Below are positions 34,565 through 43,741 of a DNA stretch of 64,000 nucleotides, piece after piece. Origin of the DNA: DGNJ01 sp002388905 (GTDB lineage: Bacteria > Pseudomonadota > Gammaproteobacteria > Pseudomonadales > Porticoccaceae); the NCBI GenBank assembly GCA_036843405.1, contig DAITSJ010000007.1, positions 70,401 through 134,400 of the forward strand, given 5' to 3'. How positions within the stretch are numbered: the stretch's first letter is position 1; the number at the start of each line of letters is the position of its first letter. The notes beneath the pieces were generated by a model, which made no database searches, had not been told where the DNA came from, and saw only the letters and a list, made by a program, of their open reading frames with translations. A program made the position numbers and the translations under genes.

Positions 34565-36292
34565 TCAACCCTTGAGAAGTTTGCCGTAAAGGGCGCGCAG
34601 TTCCGCCCTGGGGTCTGTTTCCGCCCGGGTGTCCACATCGAAGATCAGGGTGGCTCGCTGTTCCTCCGTGTAGGGTTTCCATTCCGGGATGCCGGCGTGA
34701 TTGGGGTCGCCGGTATGGGCGAAACGCACGAAGGCTTCGCTCACCTTTCGGGCCATGGTGGCGTTTTCCGGCCTGTCGCCCGCCATGGGCGTGTAGGTGT
34801 AATTGTTGAGCGCGAAGGGCAGGTCGACCCCGTGGGCGGCGCCGAGAATACCGCCCATGGCCGGTGTGGTGTAATCGAACCGGTACATGTAAACCGGTTC
34901 TCCGCCGCCGGCATTTTTTCGCTCCGCCCAGTCGATGCTCCCCGCCCACATGACCCGGTCGGTGACAAACTGGCAGGCCAGGTCCGTCGGACTGGCGTCG
35001 GGATAGGCCTTCCGGTAGGCGGCGAGCATGGGGCCGGCAAGATTGCCGAAAGTATCGGCCGCCATTTTCTCGAGGCCGTCATCGTCGAGCCTGCCGAACC
35101 AGGGCATCGACAACATCATCATCTTCATATCGTCCTGGGTGGAGCCGACCATGGTTGTTACATTTTTTCCGTGGGGGGAGCCCTCGGGGTAGACGGGGTG
35201 TGCGGGCAGGGTCTTGCCGTCCACCACCGGCTGCATGGGCATAAATGCATCGGGACTGGCCGCCCCGGCGAGCCCCTCGGAGATGGGAATGGCCAGGTGC
35301 CTGGCCTCCCGGAGAAGGGTTTCATAGGGAATATCGTGAAGTTTGTGGACTTCCGAAGGCTTCAGATTTAGGCGATCGAGAAACTGGTGCGTGAGCCGCG
35401 TGGCGTAGTCGGGTTCCCGGGCCCGCATGTAGGGCCCGCTCATCAGGGCGGCGCGGTGAAAAAGGCCCTCGGCATCGGGCATGCCCAGCAGGCAGGCGGT
35501 CTTGGACGCGCCACCGGACCCGCCAAAGACCATGACCCTGGACGGGTCACCGCCGAAGTTGGCGATATTGTCCCGAACCCACTCCAGGGCGGCGACGATA
35601 TCGAGCATCCCGGCATTGCCCGAACCGGTGTATTCTTCCCCGGCAATTTCCTCGAGATGCAAAAAACCCAGAATTCCGAGACGGTGGTTGATGGTGACAT
35701 AGACCACATCGTCCTGCCGGGCCAGCGGCGTGCCGTCGTAGAGCGGCCAGGAGCCGGAGCCGGTCTCGAAGGCACCCCCGTGCAGGTACACCATTACCGC
35801 CCGTGTCTTGTGTGTGTCCAGCCCCGCGGTCCAGACATTGAGTACCAGGCAGTCCTCGCCCTGCGGGGGCTCGTTGCCGGCCAGGCCTTTGATGAACCCG
35901 GCAAATTCCCCCATGCGCCCGGCGCTTTCATCGTCCACGGGTTGAGTCCCGCCGGCTTCGGCGTGGCCAACCTGCGGTGCCGTGGGTCCAAACTGTGTGG
36001 CGTCCCGCACCCCCTGCCAGGGTAGGGGTGGCTGAGGCGGCTTGAACCGATTGGCTCCCCCGGTCGGTGCCCCGTAAGGGATGCCCTTGAAAACATGGAC
36101 GCCGTCGCGGGTGATACCGCCCACCTTTCCGGACCGGGTGCCGGCCACCACGTCGAAGCCGGATGCGGCGTGAACCGCCGATGCCAGCGTGCCCGTTCCT
36201 GCCGAGGCAACAAGGGCGGAAGCCCCTAGTCCCTTCAGTACGGTGCGCCTGGTTTGATCAATAGTAGTTATGTCCCGCGAATGGGTGCTCAT
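34565..36292 (-). CDS. Type-B carboxylesterase with Tat signal
   Basis: This 575-residue protein starts at the ATG at 36292. A twin-arginine signal (QTRRTVLKG, Arg15-Arg16) precedes a hydrophobic Ala/Ser-rich stretch. The carboxylesterase type-B fold shows 'VYLHGGAFETGSG' (oxyanion hole), the nucleophile Ser in 'VFGGSGGASKTACLL' near residue 256, and a C-terminal 'GAAHGVDLPFALNNY' with the likely His. Family members cleave carboxylic esters of many kinds. It is the first gene of the esterase operon that continues with a tannase-like protein 52 bases downstream. Confidence 0.92.
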   Translation of the reverse strand: MSTHSRDITTIDQTRRTVLKGLGASALVASAGTGTLASAVHAASGFDVVAGTRSGKVGGITRDGVHVFKGIPYGAPTGGANRFKPPQPPLPWQGVRDATQFGPTAPQVGHAEAGGTQPVDDESAGRMGEFAGFIKGLAGNEPPQGEDCLVLNVWTAGLDTHKTRAVMVYLHGGAFETGSGSWPLYDGTPLARQDDVVYVTINHRLGILGFLHLEEIAGEEYTGSGNAGMLDIVAALEWVRDNIANFGGDPSRVMVFGGSGGASKTACLLGMPDAEGLFHRAALMSGPYMRAREPDYATRLTHQFLDRLNLKPSEVHKLHDIPYETLLREARHLAIPISEGLAGAASPDAFMPMQPVVDGKTLPAHPVYPEGSPHGKNVTTMVGSTQDDMKMMMLSMPWFGRLDDDGLEKMAADTFGNLAGPMLAAYRKAYPDASPTDLACQFVTDRVMWAGSIDWAERKNAGGGEPVYMYRFDYTTPAMGGILGAAHGVDLPFALNNYTYTPMAGDRPENATMARKVSEAFVRFAHTGDPNHAGIPEWKPYTEEQRATLIFDVDTRAETDPRAELRALYGKLLKG

Positions 36293-36734
36293 TGGTTTTC
36301 CCCGCCCTGTTGTTGATGGAATCGCCGAAAGAGTCAGTGCAAGCCCTTGCTGTCCCCCTCGTTGCCGGCTTAGATCGTTATCATGGTGTCGCATCAGAGA
36401 TTACGAAAAATTTTACATAGATGCAAATATATTGTCCCTGATATTATTGCCGAGGAGAGGCTGCCCGCGGCAGTGATGGCCAGGAATAACAACGGAAAAG
36501 CCCGGTTATCCTGACGGGCTTTGTGCGGGGGAGTTTTCGTGGTTGTTGGCGAGAGGGAGGCCGGTGTTCTGACTTCGCCTGGAGTCGCCGATTGCCATGG
36601 CAGGAAATGTTAGTGGGAGCTGTCGGCAAGCAATCACTTTGAGCGAAGTATTGCCGGTGGTGGGCGGATGTAGCCGCATGGTGGTACGGCGATTTCTTAA
36701 AAGCGGAGCCCGGCAGGGGGGGGGAGGACAGTGA
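36293..36734. other. Intergenic region without a supportable gene
   Basis: This holds the upstream region of the carboxylesterase operon, AT-rich around 36400-36450, and the hairpin at 36497-36522. No clear promoter consensus, operator copy or coding frame was found in the remainder. Confidence 0.6.
36497..36522 (-). terminator. Probable terminator after the iron-type alcohol dehydrogenase
   Basis: AAAGCCCG and CGGGCTTT form an eight-base-pair stem. On the minus strand it is followed by a short T4 run. It lies about 210 bases beyond the stop of the alcohol dehydrogenase gene. Confidence 0.5.
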
Positions 36735-37844
36735 TTAATGACCGGTGACGAGGTCTTCCACCCGGCGGATGGCCGCCTTGAGCATGTCCTGGTCCAGAGT
36801 CACCTCGAAGCGTTTGACGCTCGGGCTCAACATGGCGTTGGCAGTGAGGGTATCCAGCTCTTCCTCGGTCCAGCCAGTGAGGCCGAAATCCGCCAGGGTG
36901 GTGGGCAGCCCGATATGCCGGTAAAAGTCCACCAGTTCGAGAATAAACTCTACGGGCCTTTCCTCCAGCACCAGGTGGACGAGCAAGCCATAGGCTACGT
37001 GCTCCCCATGCAGCGTCCCTTCGGCCCTGGGAACCATGGGCAGGCCCTTGGCAATTGCGTGGGAGACTGAGAGGCCGGCATTCTCGAACCCCACGGTGCT
37101 GAGCAGGACGGTGGCCTCCAGCAGAGACTCCAGGTCGTCGCTGGTGTTGTCGGCGCTTATCTGTCCGGCTTTCACCGCGGCGATGGCCGGTGCGGCGTGG
37201 GCGCGGATCAGGTCGTAGCAGGCGTTGGCGATGGCGAGGCCTGTACGGGTGGATCGGGTGCCGTTGGGGGTTTCCCGGCCGGCCCGGTGGCAGGCTTGGG
37301 CCTCGAATTTCTTCGAGATGGCGTCCCCGATGCCTGCCAGCAGGAAGCGCAGGGGCGCTCCGGCGATGACCGCGGAGTCTACCAGTACCACTTCAGGGTT
37401 ACGGGGCAGCATCAGGATTTCGCTGAGAAAGTGATGATCGTCGTAAACGGCGATGGCGAAACTGGCGGGAGCATCCGTTGCGGCGATGGTGGGTACACTG
37501 ATAAAAGGCACCCCCAGAAACAGTGCCACGCCCTTGCCGGTATCCAGTGCCTTTCCGCCGCCAAAACCGACGACCAAATCCACACCTGTTCGGCGCGCAT
37601 CCTCTGTCAGCCGGTCGATGGTCGGGCGGGTGACTTCGCCGGGGAAAGTGACCAGGTTGAAGGGTTGCCCGGCCTTGTCGAAACTCACCGAGAGGCGATC
37701 CCGGAATAGATCGCGCAGGATCTCGTCGGTAACCACGAGAGGCTGTTTGCCGAAATCCCGGGTCACGGCGCCCAGCTGGTCCAGGGCGCCGGGACCCTGA
37801 ATATAACGGGATGGGGATGAGACGATGCGCTGGTTTTCGATCAT
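36735..37844 (-). CDS. Iron-type alcohol dehydrogenase (glycerol dehydrogenase-like)
   Basis: The ATG at 37844 gives 369 residues, the normal family length; the longer frame would run through the operator candidate. The NAD-binding segment 'GFGGGKALDTGKGVALFLG' and 'VPTIAATDAPASFAI' resemble glycerol dehydrogenase. Metal ligands are probably the Asp of 'AGIGDAISKKFEA' and the His residues in 'AVSHAIAKGLPM' and 'GTLHGEHVAYG'. Such enzymes oxidise alcohols or reduce aldehydes, ketones or maleylacetate. It is divergent from the double GntR regulator, which may control it. Confidence 0.88.
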   Translation of the reverse strand: MIENQRIVSSPSRYIQGPGALDQLGAVTRDFGKQPLVVTDEILRDLFRDRLSVSFDKAGQPFNLVTFPGEVTRPTIDRLTEDARRTGVDLVVGFGGGKALDTGKGVALFLGVPFISVPTIAATDAPASFAIAVYDDHHFLSEILMLPRNPEVVLVDSAVIAGAPLRFLLAGIGDAISKKFEAQACHRAGRETPNGTRSTRTGLAIANACYDLIRAHAAPAIAAVKAGQISADNTSDDLESLLEATVLLSTVGFENAGLSVSHAIAKGLPMVPRAEGTLHGEHVAYGLLVHLVLEERPVEFILELVDFYRHIGLPTTLADFGLTGWTEEELDTLTANAMLSPSVKRFEVTLDQDMLKAAIRRVEDLVTGH

Positions 37845-37865
37845 GGCAGCAAGGTATTTGTGAAA

Positions 37866-37884
37866 AGATGACACTATATCAGCT
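37866..37884. promoter_or_regulatory. Operator candidate upstream of the iron-type alcohol dehydrogenase
   Basis: AGATGAC-ACTAT-ATCAGCT matches the window consensus at 10 of 14 arm positions. It sits 22 bases before the ATG at 37844, between the divergent alcohol dehydrogenase and GntR genes. Confidence 0.4.
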
Positions 37885-38019
37885 ATTATTGGCCGGCGAA
37901 ACGTCGTCTCGCGCGACAGGGCTCCCCGGTCTTTCGGTGTGCCCCATAGGGTTGGAACCAGCATCGCGATACACTAGCCTGATCAGTAACAGGGCAAAAA
38001 GCAGAGAATAGAGTAGGCC

Positions 38020-39387
38020 TTGAAGAGAGAAGAAGAGGTTGGCAAGCCGCCGGCCATGGCACTGGCGGACCGTCTGGCGCGCGCCCTTAAGCAGGGCGCG
38101 CAGGCGCCCGGTACGGTGATTGCCTCCCTGGCGGAACTCCAGGCCCGGTATCGGGTGGGCAGGCCGGTCCTGCGCCAGGCGGTAAAGATTCTCGAGGAAC
38201 GGGGAATTGCCGCCCTCAGGCGCGGCAAGGGCGGAGGCCTGGTTGCCCTGGGCGCCAATCCGGATTATCCGGGGCGCGCACTGTCGATCCTGATCGAGAG
38301 GGAAATAACGGATTTCACGGATCTTGCCGTGCTGCCCCGCGCCATGGATTATTACGTGTATGTCTTCGAGGCGCCTTACCTGGGGTGGGATGCCTGCCGG
38401 CAGTTGCGGGAAATGGTGGAGGATTTCGACCGCCTGCCGGATGAAGAATTTCTGCGCTGCCGGGCCCATCACCAGGTTGCCCAGGCTATCCGCCTGCTGA
38501 CCCGGGATCCCGTCCTGGAGTTGATGGAAAAGGCGAGCTACGAGTGCGCGGTGGACCTGATTCCCTATGGGGTGTCGGTCCGGAATGATTCCAAAGAAAG
38601 TATCGCCTGGCAGATAACCCGGGAAACAGTCGATGCCTTGATCGCCGGCGATGTGGCCTGGTTGATGAGCTGCATGGACAGGATGATGGCAGTATTACTG
38701 GAATCCTGGCAATCGGGCGAGCCCTCTGCCAAGTCCGGATTTTCCGCCTTGACCTTTCAGAGTGCGCGAAACCAGACCGACCGGGTCACCCGCGAAATTC
38801 TCCGGGAAGTCAGGGCGCTGGAATGGCAAGCCGGGCAGCGCATCGCCACGGGTGCGGACTTGGCCCGACGCTTTCAGACCACGCCGGATATCGTCCGCCA
38901 GGCCATTGTCGTCTTGCAGCAATACGGTGTTATCGAAGTGGAAAAAGGGCGCTCCGGTGGTCTCTTTGTCGCCGAACTGAACCGTCCCCTCCTGCTGGAA
39001 TCGGCCAGGGGTTATCTCCGGGAGCAGTGCTTCGAGCCGCGAATCCTTAAGGAAATCCTGCTTCAATTGACCCTTGGCATCGTCGTCGATCTGGGCGGGC
39101 GCTCGCCGGAGCGCCTGCGCCACAATGCCGCAACGGCGCAGTTACAGGGCCGTCGGCTCCCTGCATTGATGAATGAAATATGCAACCACCCGGTTCTGTC
39201 GGTGTTGACGGAACTGGCTTCTCCCCTGCTGGAGGATATGGGGGAGGGGTCCCATGGTCGAGAGATTGCCGATGCCATTGCCCGCTCTGACCTGGTCAAG
39301 GCCAGCCGCTTGCTGATCGAGACTTACCGATCCTGGCAGGGAGCCGGCGGTAGCCGCACGACAAAAAAGGGCGCCGATAATTTATAA
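38020..39387 (+). CDS. Tandem double GntR-family transcriptional regulator
   Basis: This 455-residue protein contains two GntR winged-helix domains. The first spans about residues 13-80 ('LAELQARYRVGRPVLRQAVKILEERGIAAL'). The second spans about 248-315 ('GADLARRFQTTPDIVRQAIVVLQQYGVIEVEKG'). Each is followed by a helical region of FCD-like size, so the gene looks like an internal duplication of a FadR-type regulator. Ordinary members have one such unit and are about 230 residues long. The start is a TTG at 38020, with an alternative ATG at 38056. It probably regulates the adjacent alcohol dehydrogenase or the P450 cluster (inference). Confidence 0.85.
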   Translation: MKREEEVGKPPAMALADRLARALKQGAQAPGTVIASLAELQARYRVGRPVLRQAVKILEERGIAALRRGKGGGLVALGANPDYPGRALSILIEREITDFTDLAVLPRAMDYYVYVFEAPYLGWDACRQLREMVEDFDRLPDEEFLRCRAHHQVAQAIRLLTRDPVLELMEKASYECAVDLIPYGVSVRNDSKESIAWQITRETVDALIAGDVAWLMSCMDRMMAVLLESWQSGEPSAKSGFSALTFQSARNQTDRVTREILREVRALEWQAGQRIATGADLARRFQTTPDIVRQAIVVLQQYGVIEVEKGRSGGLFVAELNRPLLLESARGYLREQCFEPRILKEILLQLTLGIVVDLGGRSPERLRHNAATAQLQGRRLPALMNEICNHPVLSVLTELASPLLEDMGEGSHGREIADAIARSDLVKASRLLIETYRSWQGAGGSRTTKKGADNL

Positions 39388-39730
39388 GCCACCTTATAAA
39401 GATCGGTTATAATATGCAGGGTATTATGGTTGTTTCTGTTCTTTTGTGAGTACTAAACCAAGTTGAATAAATGGTATCTTGTTTTTTAAAAAGATAATAC
39501 ATTGAAATAAATGGAAAAAATAAATTTGTTTTGCCTTGCGGAGAAAGATTATTTTAAATAACGAAATGTCAGCTATTGAAGTTGTCTTATAATATGCAGT
39601 ATATTTTGACGGGTGGCTTCCGCTGCTTCTGCAAAATCGGCCAGCGCTGTTTTATCGCGGGCCGGGGTGGCGGAAAGTCCCGCTGAATTCAATATCGCCA
39701 GGAATGTGCGGTAAACAGGTGACTGAAGAT
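39388..39730. other. AT-rich leader between the GntR gene and the P450 gene
   Basis: The stretch 39400-39600 is far more AT-rich than the rest of the window. It holds two 13-base direct repeats TTATAATATGCAG at 39407-39419 and 39587-39599, each containing a -10-like TATAAT, and an operator candidate at 39556-39574. No gene is supportable here. It is probably the control region of the P450 operon. Confidence 0.55.
39556..39574. promoter_or_regulatory. Operator candidate upstream of the P450 gene
   Basis: AAATAAC-GAAAT-GTCAGCT matches the window consensus at 11 of 14 arm positions. It lies 13 bases before the second TTATAATATGCAG repeat. Confidence 0.4.
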
Positions 39731-40948
39731 ATGAATACCCGGCAAGTGACTCCACCGCCCAATGTACCCTCCGGGCGTATCCGCCATTACGATATTTACG
39801 AACGACTCAGGGGCGACGGCGATTTCCAGGGCTGGTTCGCCGGCCTCCAGGACAGTGGCTACCCGGACTTTTTCTGGACCCCGGCCAATGGCGGTCACTG
39901 GGTTGTGAATAGTGGTGAAATTCTCAACGATGTTCTCACCGACCCGGACCTGTTTTCGTCCCGGGTCGCCATCGTGCCTGTGGAACGCCAGATGGAAACG
40001 CCGCCCTTTCCCATCAGTCTCGATCCCCCCGAGCACACCAGGTACCGGGCCGTGCTCAGTGGCGCCTTTTCGCCACGGGTGGTCACCCCTCTGGGTGAGC
40101 AGGCCGGCGAACTGACCCATGACCTGATTGACGGGTTCTATGAAAGAGGTGGTTGCGAGTTTATGGGCGAAGTGTCCTATATCCTCCCCATCTCTATTTT
40201 TATGCGCATGGTGGGCATCCCCGACGCTCACAGGGAAAAGCTGCTTGTCCTGGTGGATGAATTGATTCGCCCGGCGGAGGTGGATGAAAGTGAGGCGGCC
40301 GCCAGGGGCCTGACCGACTACGCCCGCGAGACAGTGCGTCAGCGGCGGGCCAGCCCCGGGGACGACCTGCTCAGTCGGCTGTGCCAGGCCGAGGTTGATG
40401 GTGAACTGCTCAGCGAAGATCAGCTTACCGGAATGACGGTGCTCTTGCTCCTGGGCGGGCTCGACACCGTTGCCGCGGTGCTCGGGTTTACCATGAATTA
40501 CCTGGCCCGCCACCCCGAAAAGCGCAGACAGTTGGTGGATCATCCGGACACTATCCCCAAAGCCGTGGAAGAACTGTTGCGTCGCTTTCCGGTCTCCACG
40601 CTGGGGCGGATAGTCACCAGGGACGCCGAGTTTCACGGGGTGCAGTTGAAAAAAGACGATATGGTCATCACGCCGACCATGTCACACGGAATGGATAAAC
40701 GGGAGTTTGATAGTCCTACCGAGGTGGATTTTTCCCGTAAGGTTGTTTTTCACGGTGCCTTTGGCAACGGGCCGCACCGCTGCCTGGGTTCCATGCTGGC
40801 CCGGGTGGAGCTGAGGACTTTCCTGCAGGCCTGGTTGTCGCGGATACCGGAGTTTCGGGTCAAGGCCGGCGCCGAACTGACGGTGGACACGGGCATGGTG
40901 GTTGCCCTGCACGACCTGCCCCTGGAATGGGACGTGGCCAGGCAATAA
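39731..40948 (+). CDS. Cytochrome P450
   Basis: This soluble bacterial P450 has 405 residues when started at 39731. The I-helix is 'LLLLGGLDTVAAVLGF', the ExxR is in 'VEELLRRFP', and the heme loop 'FGNGPHRCLGSMLAR' has the ligand Cys at residue 351. 'LDPPEHTRYRAVLSGAFSP' is the usual class I segment. The form resembles camphor- and terpenoid-hydroxylating P450s, but the substrate is not determinable. No ferredoxin or ferredoxin reductase is adjacent; the only small electron carrier nearby is the rubredoxin at 42537. It starts the plus-strand series and is followed after 43 bases by an aldehyde dehydrogenase. Confidence 0.93.
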   Translation: MNTRQVTPPPNVPSGRIRHYDIYERLRGDGDFQGWFAGLQDSGYPDFFWTPANGGHWVVNSGEILNDVLTDPDLFSSRVAIVPVERQMETPPFPISLDPPEHTRYRAVLSGAFSPRVVTPLGEQAGELTHDLIDGFYERGGCEFMGEVSYILPISIFMRMVGIPDAHREKLLVLVDELIRPAEVDESEAAARGLTDYARETVRQRRASPGDDLLSRLCQAEVDGELLSEDQLTGMTVLLLLGGLDTVAAVLGFTMNYLARHPEKRRQLVDHPDTIPKAVEELLRRFPVSTLGRIVTRDAEFHGVQLKKDDMVITPTMSHGMDKREFDSPTEVDFSRKVVFHGAFGNGPHRCLGSMLARVELRTFLQAWLSRIPEFRVKAGAELTVDTGMVVALHDLPLEWDVARQ

Positions 40949-40991
40949 GGGCCGTTTCGCGCTCAATACGATTTTTCGGAGAAAAAAGCCA

Positions 40992-42488
40992 ATGAACGCC
41001 GTTCCCTACACGGATATTCGCGAACTCTATATCGACGGACGCTGGCAAAAGCCCCTGTCCGGTAACTACGAAGGCATCGACAACCCGGCCACCGAGGAAT
41101 TGATTGGTGAGGCGCCGGTGGGCGATGCCGCGGATGCCGCAGCGGCCGTGGCCGCCGCCCGCGAAGCGTTTGACAAAGGGCCCTGGCCACGCATGTCGAC
41201 AAAAGAGCGCTGCGCCGCGCTGGCGCGCTTCAGGGATGCGCTGCTCGCCTCCGAGAACGATATCCGGGCTCTGATCCGGGCCGAGGTGGGCGCCACCCGG
41301 TTGATGCTCGACGGGCCCCAGTTCGGAGGGGTGATCGAGGCCATCGATTACGTCATTGAACTGGCGGAGCGGATGAAGCCCGAGCCGACTGATGTTATCA
41401 CCACCAAAAGCCTGATGGACCCGGAAAGTTCGGGGATCCTGGCCGGCGGCGTCACGGTGCGGGACCCAGTGGGTGTGGTGGCCGGCATCAGCGCCTACAA
41501 CGTGCCCCTGCTGATCAACATGGCCAAGGTGGCGCCGGCCCTGGTGGTGGGCAACTGTCTGGTTTTAAAACCGTCGCCCCTGACTCCGTTTACAGCCCTG
41601 ATGCTGGGCAAGATAGCCGAGCGGGCCGAACTGCCACCGGGGGTGCTCAATATTGTCACCGGCGGCACCGATGTGGGCAACCTGCTGACCAGCGATCCCA
41701 GGATGGACATGGTGAGCTTCACCGGTTCCGACAAGGTCGGGACGGCCATCATGGCCCAGGCTGTCCCCACCATGAAACACGTACACCTGGAGCTGGGCGG
41801 CAAGTCCGCCATGATTGTCCGGGAAGACGCCGACCTTGAGGTTGCCGCCGGCAACGCCGCTTTCAACTTCACCCTGCACGCGGGCCAGGGCTGCGCCCTG
41901 TTGACCCGTTTCCTGGTCCATAACGCCATTCGGCCGGCGTTTATCGAAACGGTTCAGGGTATTCTTTCCCAGCTCAAGGTGGGCGACCCCGCCGATCCGG
42001 ATACGGTCATCGGGCCACTGATCTCCCGGGCCGCCCGGGAAAAGACGGAATATTATGTTGAGAAAGGCCTCGCCGAAGGTGGCAGGCTCGTTTCCGGGGG
42101 CAGGCGTCCGGCCGGTCTGGAAAAGGGGTATTTCCATGAACCGACCCTCTTCGACGACATCGACAACCGCTCCACCCTGGCCCGGGAGGAGGTGTTCGGT
42201 CCGGTGGGCGTGGTGATCGGCTTCGATACCGACGAAGAGGCGGTGGCGCTGGCCAACGATTCCGACTTCGGCCTGTCCGGCGGTATCGTTTCCCGTGACA
42301 AGGCCCGGGCCTACCAGATGGCCCTGGAGCTGCGTACCGGCGACGTCAAGATCAATGGCGGCACTGCCGGGCTGTATTTGCAGGCACCCTTCGGGGGTTA
42401 CAAGCGCTCCGGTATCGGCCGCGAATACGGGCCCCGCTGGCTTGAAAGCTACACGCTCGAAAAATCGATCCACTATCCGATCGGGTGA
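40992..42488 (+). CDS. Aldehyde dehydrogenase
   Basis: This 498-residue NAD(P)-dependent aldehyde dehydrogenase starts at the ATG at 40992, with GGAG upstream. The catalytic Asn is in 'SAYNVPLLINMAKVAPAL', the general-base Glu267 is in 'LELGGKSAM', and the nucleophile Cys301 is in 'HAGQGCALLTR'. 'FTGSDKVG' binds the cofactor, and the C-terminal 'PFGGYKRSGIGREYG' is standard. It probably oxidises an aldehyde made by the preceding P450 and an alcohol dehydrogenase (inference). The rubredoxin gene follows after 48 bases. Confidence 0.94.
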   Translation: MNAVPYTDIRELYIDGRWQKPLSGNYEGIDNPATEELIGEAPVGDAADAAAAVAAAREAFDKGPWPRMSTKERCAALARFRDALLASENDIRALIRAEVGATRLMLDGPQFGGVIEAIDYVIELAERMKPEPTDVITTKSLMDPESSGILAGGVTVRDPVGVVAGISAYNVPLLINMAKVAPALVVGNCLVLKPSPLTPFTALMLGKIAERAELPPGVLNIVTGGTDVGNLLTSDPRMDMVSFTGSDKVGTAIMAQAVPTMKHVHLELGGKSAMIVREDADLEVAAGNAAFNFTLHAGQGCALLTRFLVHNAIRPAFIETVQGILSQLKVGDPADPDTVIGPLISRAAREKTEYYVEKGLAEGGRLVSGGRRPAGLEKGYFHEPTLFDDIDNRSTLAREEVFGPVGVVIGFDTDEEAVALANDSDFGLSGGIVSRDKARAYQMALELRTGDVKINGGTAGLYLQAPFGGYKRSGIGREYGPRWLESYTLEKSIHYPIG

Positions 42489-42536
42489 GCCGGGTCGGTC
42501 GATCGCCACCTGTAAGCGGAAACTGGCGAGGTGACA

Positions 42537-42704
42537 ATGAAAAAATGGCAATGTTTTTTTTGCGGTTTTATCTATGATGAAGCGGAGGGCTTGCCGGAAG
42601 AGGGAATACCGCCGGGCACCCGTTGGGAGGATATCCCGGAGGATTTTGTCTGTCCCGATTGCGGCGCCAGCAAGGCGGATTTTGAAATGATAGAGATTGG
42701 TTAA
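42537..42704 (+). CDS. Rubredoxin
   Basis: This is a short 55-residue gene. Two iron-binding knuckles are present, C6-F-F-C9-G and C39-P-D-C42-G, with the aromatic residues and 'GIPPGTRWEDIPEDFVCPDCG' spacing of true rubredoxins. One Fe(Cys)4 site is expected, and the protein would be a soluble single-electron carrier. It lies directly behind the P450 and aldehyde dehydrogenase genes. Rubredoxins normally serve alkane monooxygenases, so pairing with a P450 would be unusual; it might instead serve another oxidase or a flavoprotein in this cluster. Confidence 0.95.
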   Translation: MKKWQCFFCGFIYDEAEGLPEEGIPPGTRWEDIPEDFVCPDCGASKADFEMIEIG

Positions 42705-42827
42705 GAACCCTTATCCAAGGGCCAGGGAGAATTTTCTCCGCGCTGGCGAACCGAATCGCGGCCTGTGGTAACAAACCGGGGTTGAGAATCAATAAACGAT
42801 GAATCAATAAACAAGCTATAACAATTA

Positions 42828-43586
42828 ATGCCTATGGAAAACTTCAGAGAAAAAACCGTGCTGATTACCGGCGCCGCCGGTGGACTGGGTCGAGCGATTG
42901 CCCTGGCTTTCGGCGAGGCGGGAGCCGATGTCTCCCTGGCGGATGTCAATGAAGAGGGTCTCCACGAAACTGCCGCCCTGGTCTCCGGGCGGAAGGCTAC
43001 GGCCCGAGTTTCGGTTGTCGATCTCTCCAGCCGCCAGGCGTGTTTCAATCTGGTAAAGGAGACAGTAGACCATTTTGGTGCCCTGGATGTGCTCTGCAAT
43101 GTCGCCGGTATTCTGGGACCGGGCCACACCACGGAAATCAGCGAGTCTGTGTGGAATAAGATTGTCGCGGTGAATCTGTCGGCGCCTTTCTGGCTGATTC
43201 AGGCGAGCCTGCCCCATCTGCTCGAGCGCAATGGCAATGTGGTCAATATTGCTTCATCCGGTGCCTTTATCGGTGAAGCCTATGTGGTGCCCTATACCGC
43301 CACCAAGGCGGGGGTCGTGCAAATGACGCGCTCGCTGGCGATGGAATACATTAAAAAGCCGGTGCGCATCAATGCCGTGGCCCCCGGGCCCATGGCCACC
43401 AGTATGATCGACAACGTCCAGTTCCCGGAGGGCGTGGACATGGAGCTGATCCAACGATATATGGGAATTCGTCCAGCCGCAGATCCCGCCCAGGTGGCGG
43501 ACCTGGTGCTCTATCTCGCGTCTGACCGGGCCGCCAACATTCACGGCGCGTGCCTGGTCTCCGATGGCGGCCACAGTGTTTGCTGA
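42828..43586 (+). CDS. Short-chain dehydrogenase/reductase
   Basis: This 252-residue classical SDR has a cofactor motif 'ITGAAGGLGRAIAL' near residue 13, 'CNVAGILGPG' in the NNAG position, a Ser in 'NIASSGAFIG', and Tyr-x3-Lys in 'VPYTATKAG'. Asp in 'SLADVNEEG' favours NAD(H). The start is 42828 or the in-frame ATG at 42834; neither has a clear ribosome-binding site. It is part of the P450-to-aldolase series and may oxidise a secondary alcohol formed by the oxygenases. Confidence 0.89.
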   Translation: MPMENFREKTVLITGAAGGLGRAIALAFGEAGADVSLADVNEEGLHETAALVSGRKATARVSVVDLSSRQACFNLVKETVDHFGALDVLCNVAGILGPGHTTEISESVWNKIVAVNLSAPFWLIQASLPHLLERNGNVVNIASSGAFIGEAYVVPYTATKAGVVQMTRSLAMEYIKKPVRINAVAPGPMATSMIDNVQFPEGVDMELIQRYMGIRPAADPAQVADLVLYLASDRAANIHGACLVSDGGHSVC

Positions 43587-43741
43587 CATCGCTGTACGAC
43601 CTTCGCGCGCGTCGAGAAAAAGACTTGCCGGAAAAGTAAAGGCAGTGGTGGCGCAGGAAACCGGATCGTAGTCCGGAACTCCCCCGGAGCCGGAGCTAAA
43701 TCTAACCACTAGCGAACTTTCAACCAGAAAAGGAATCTGTC

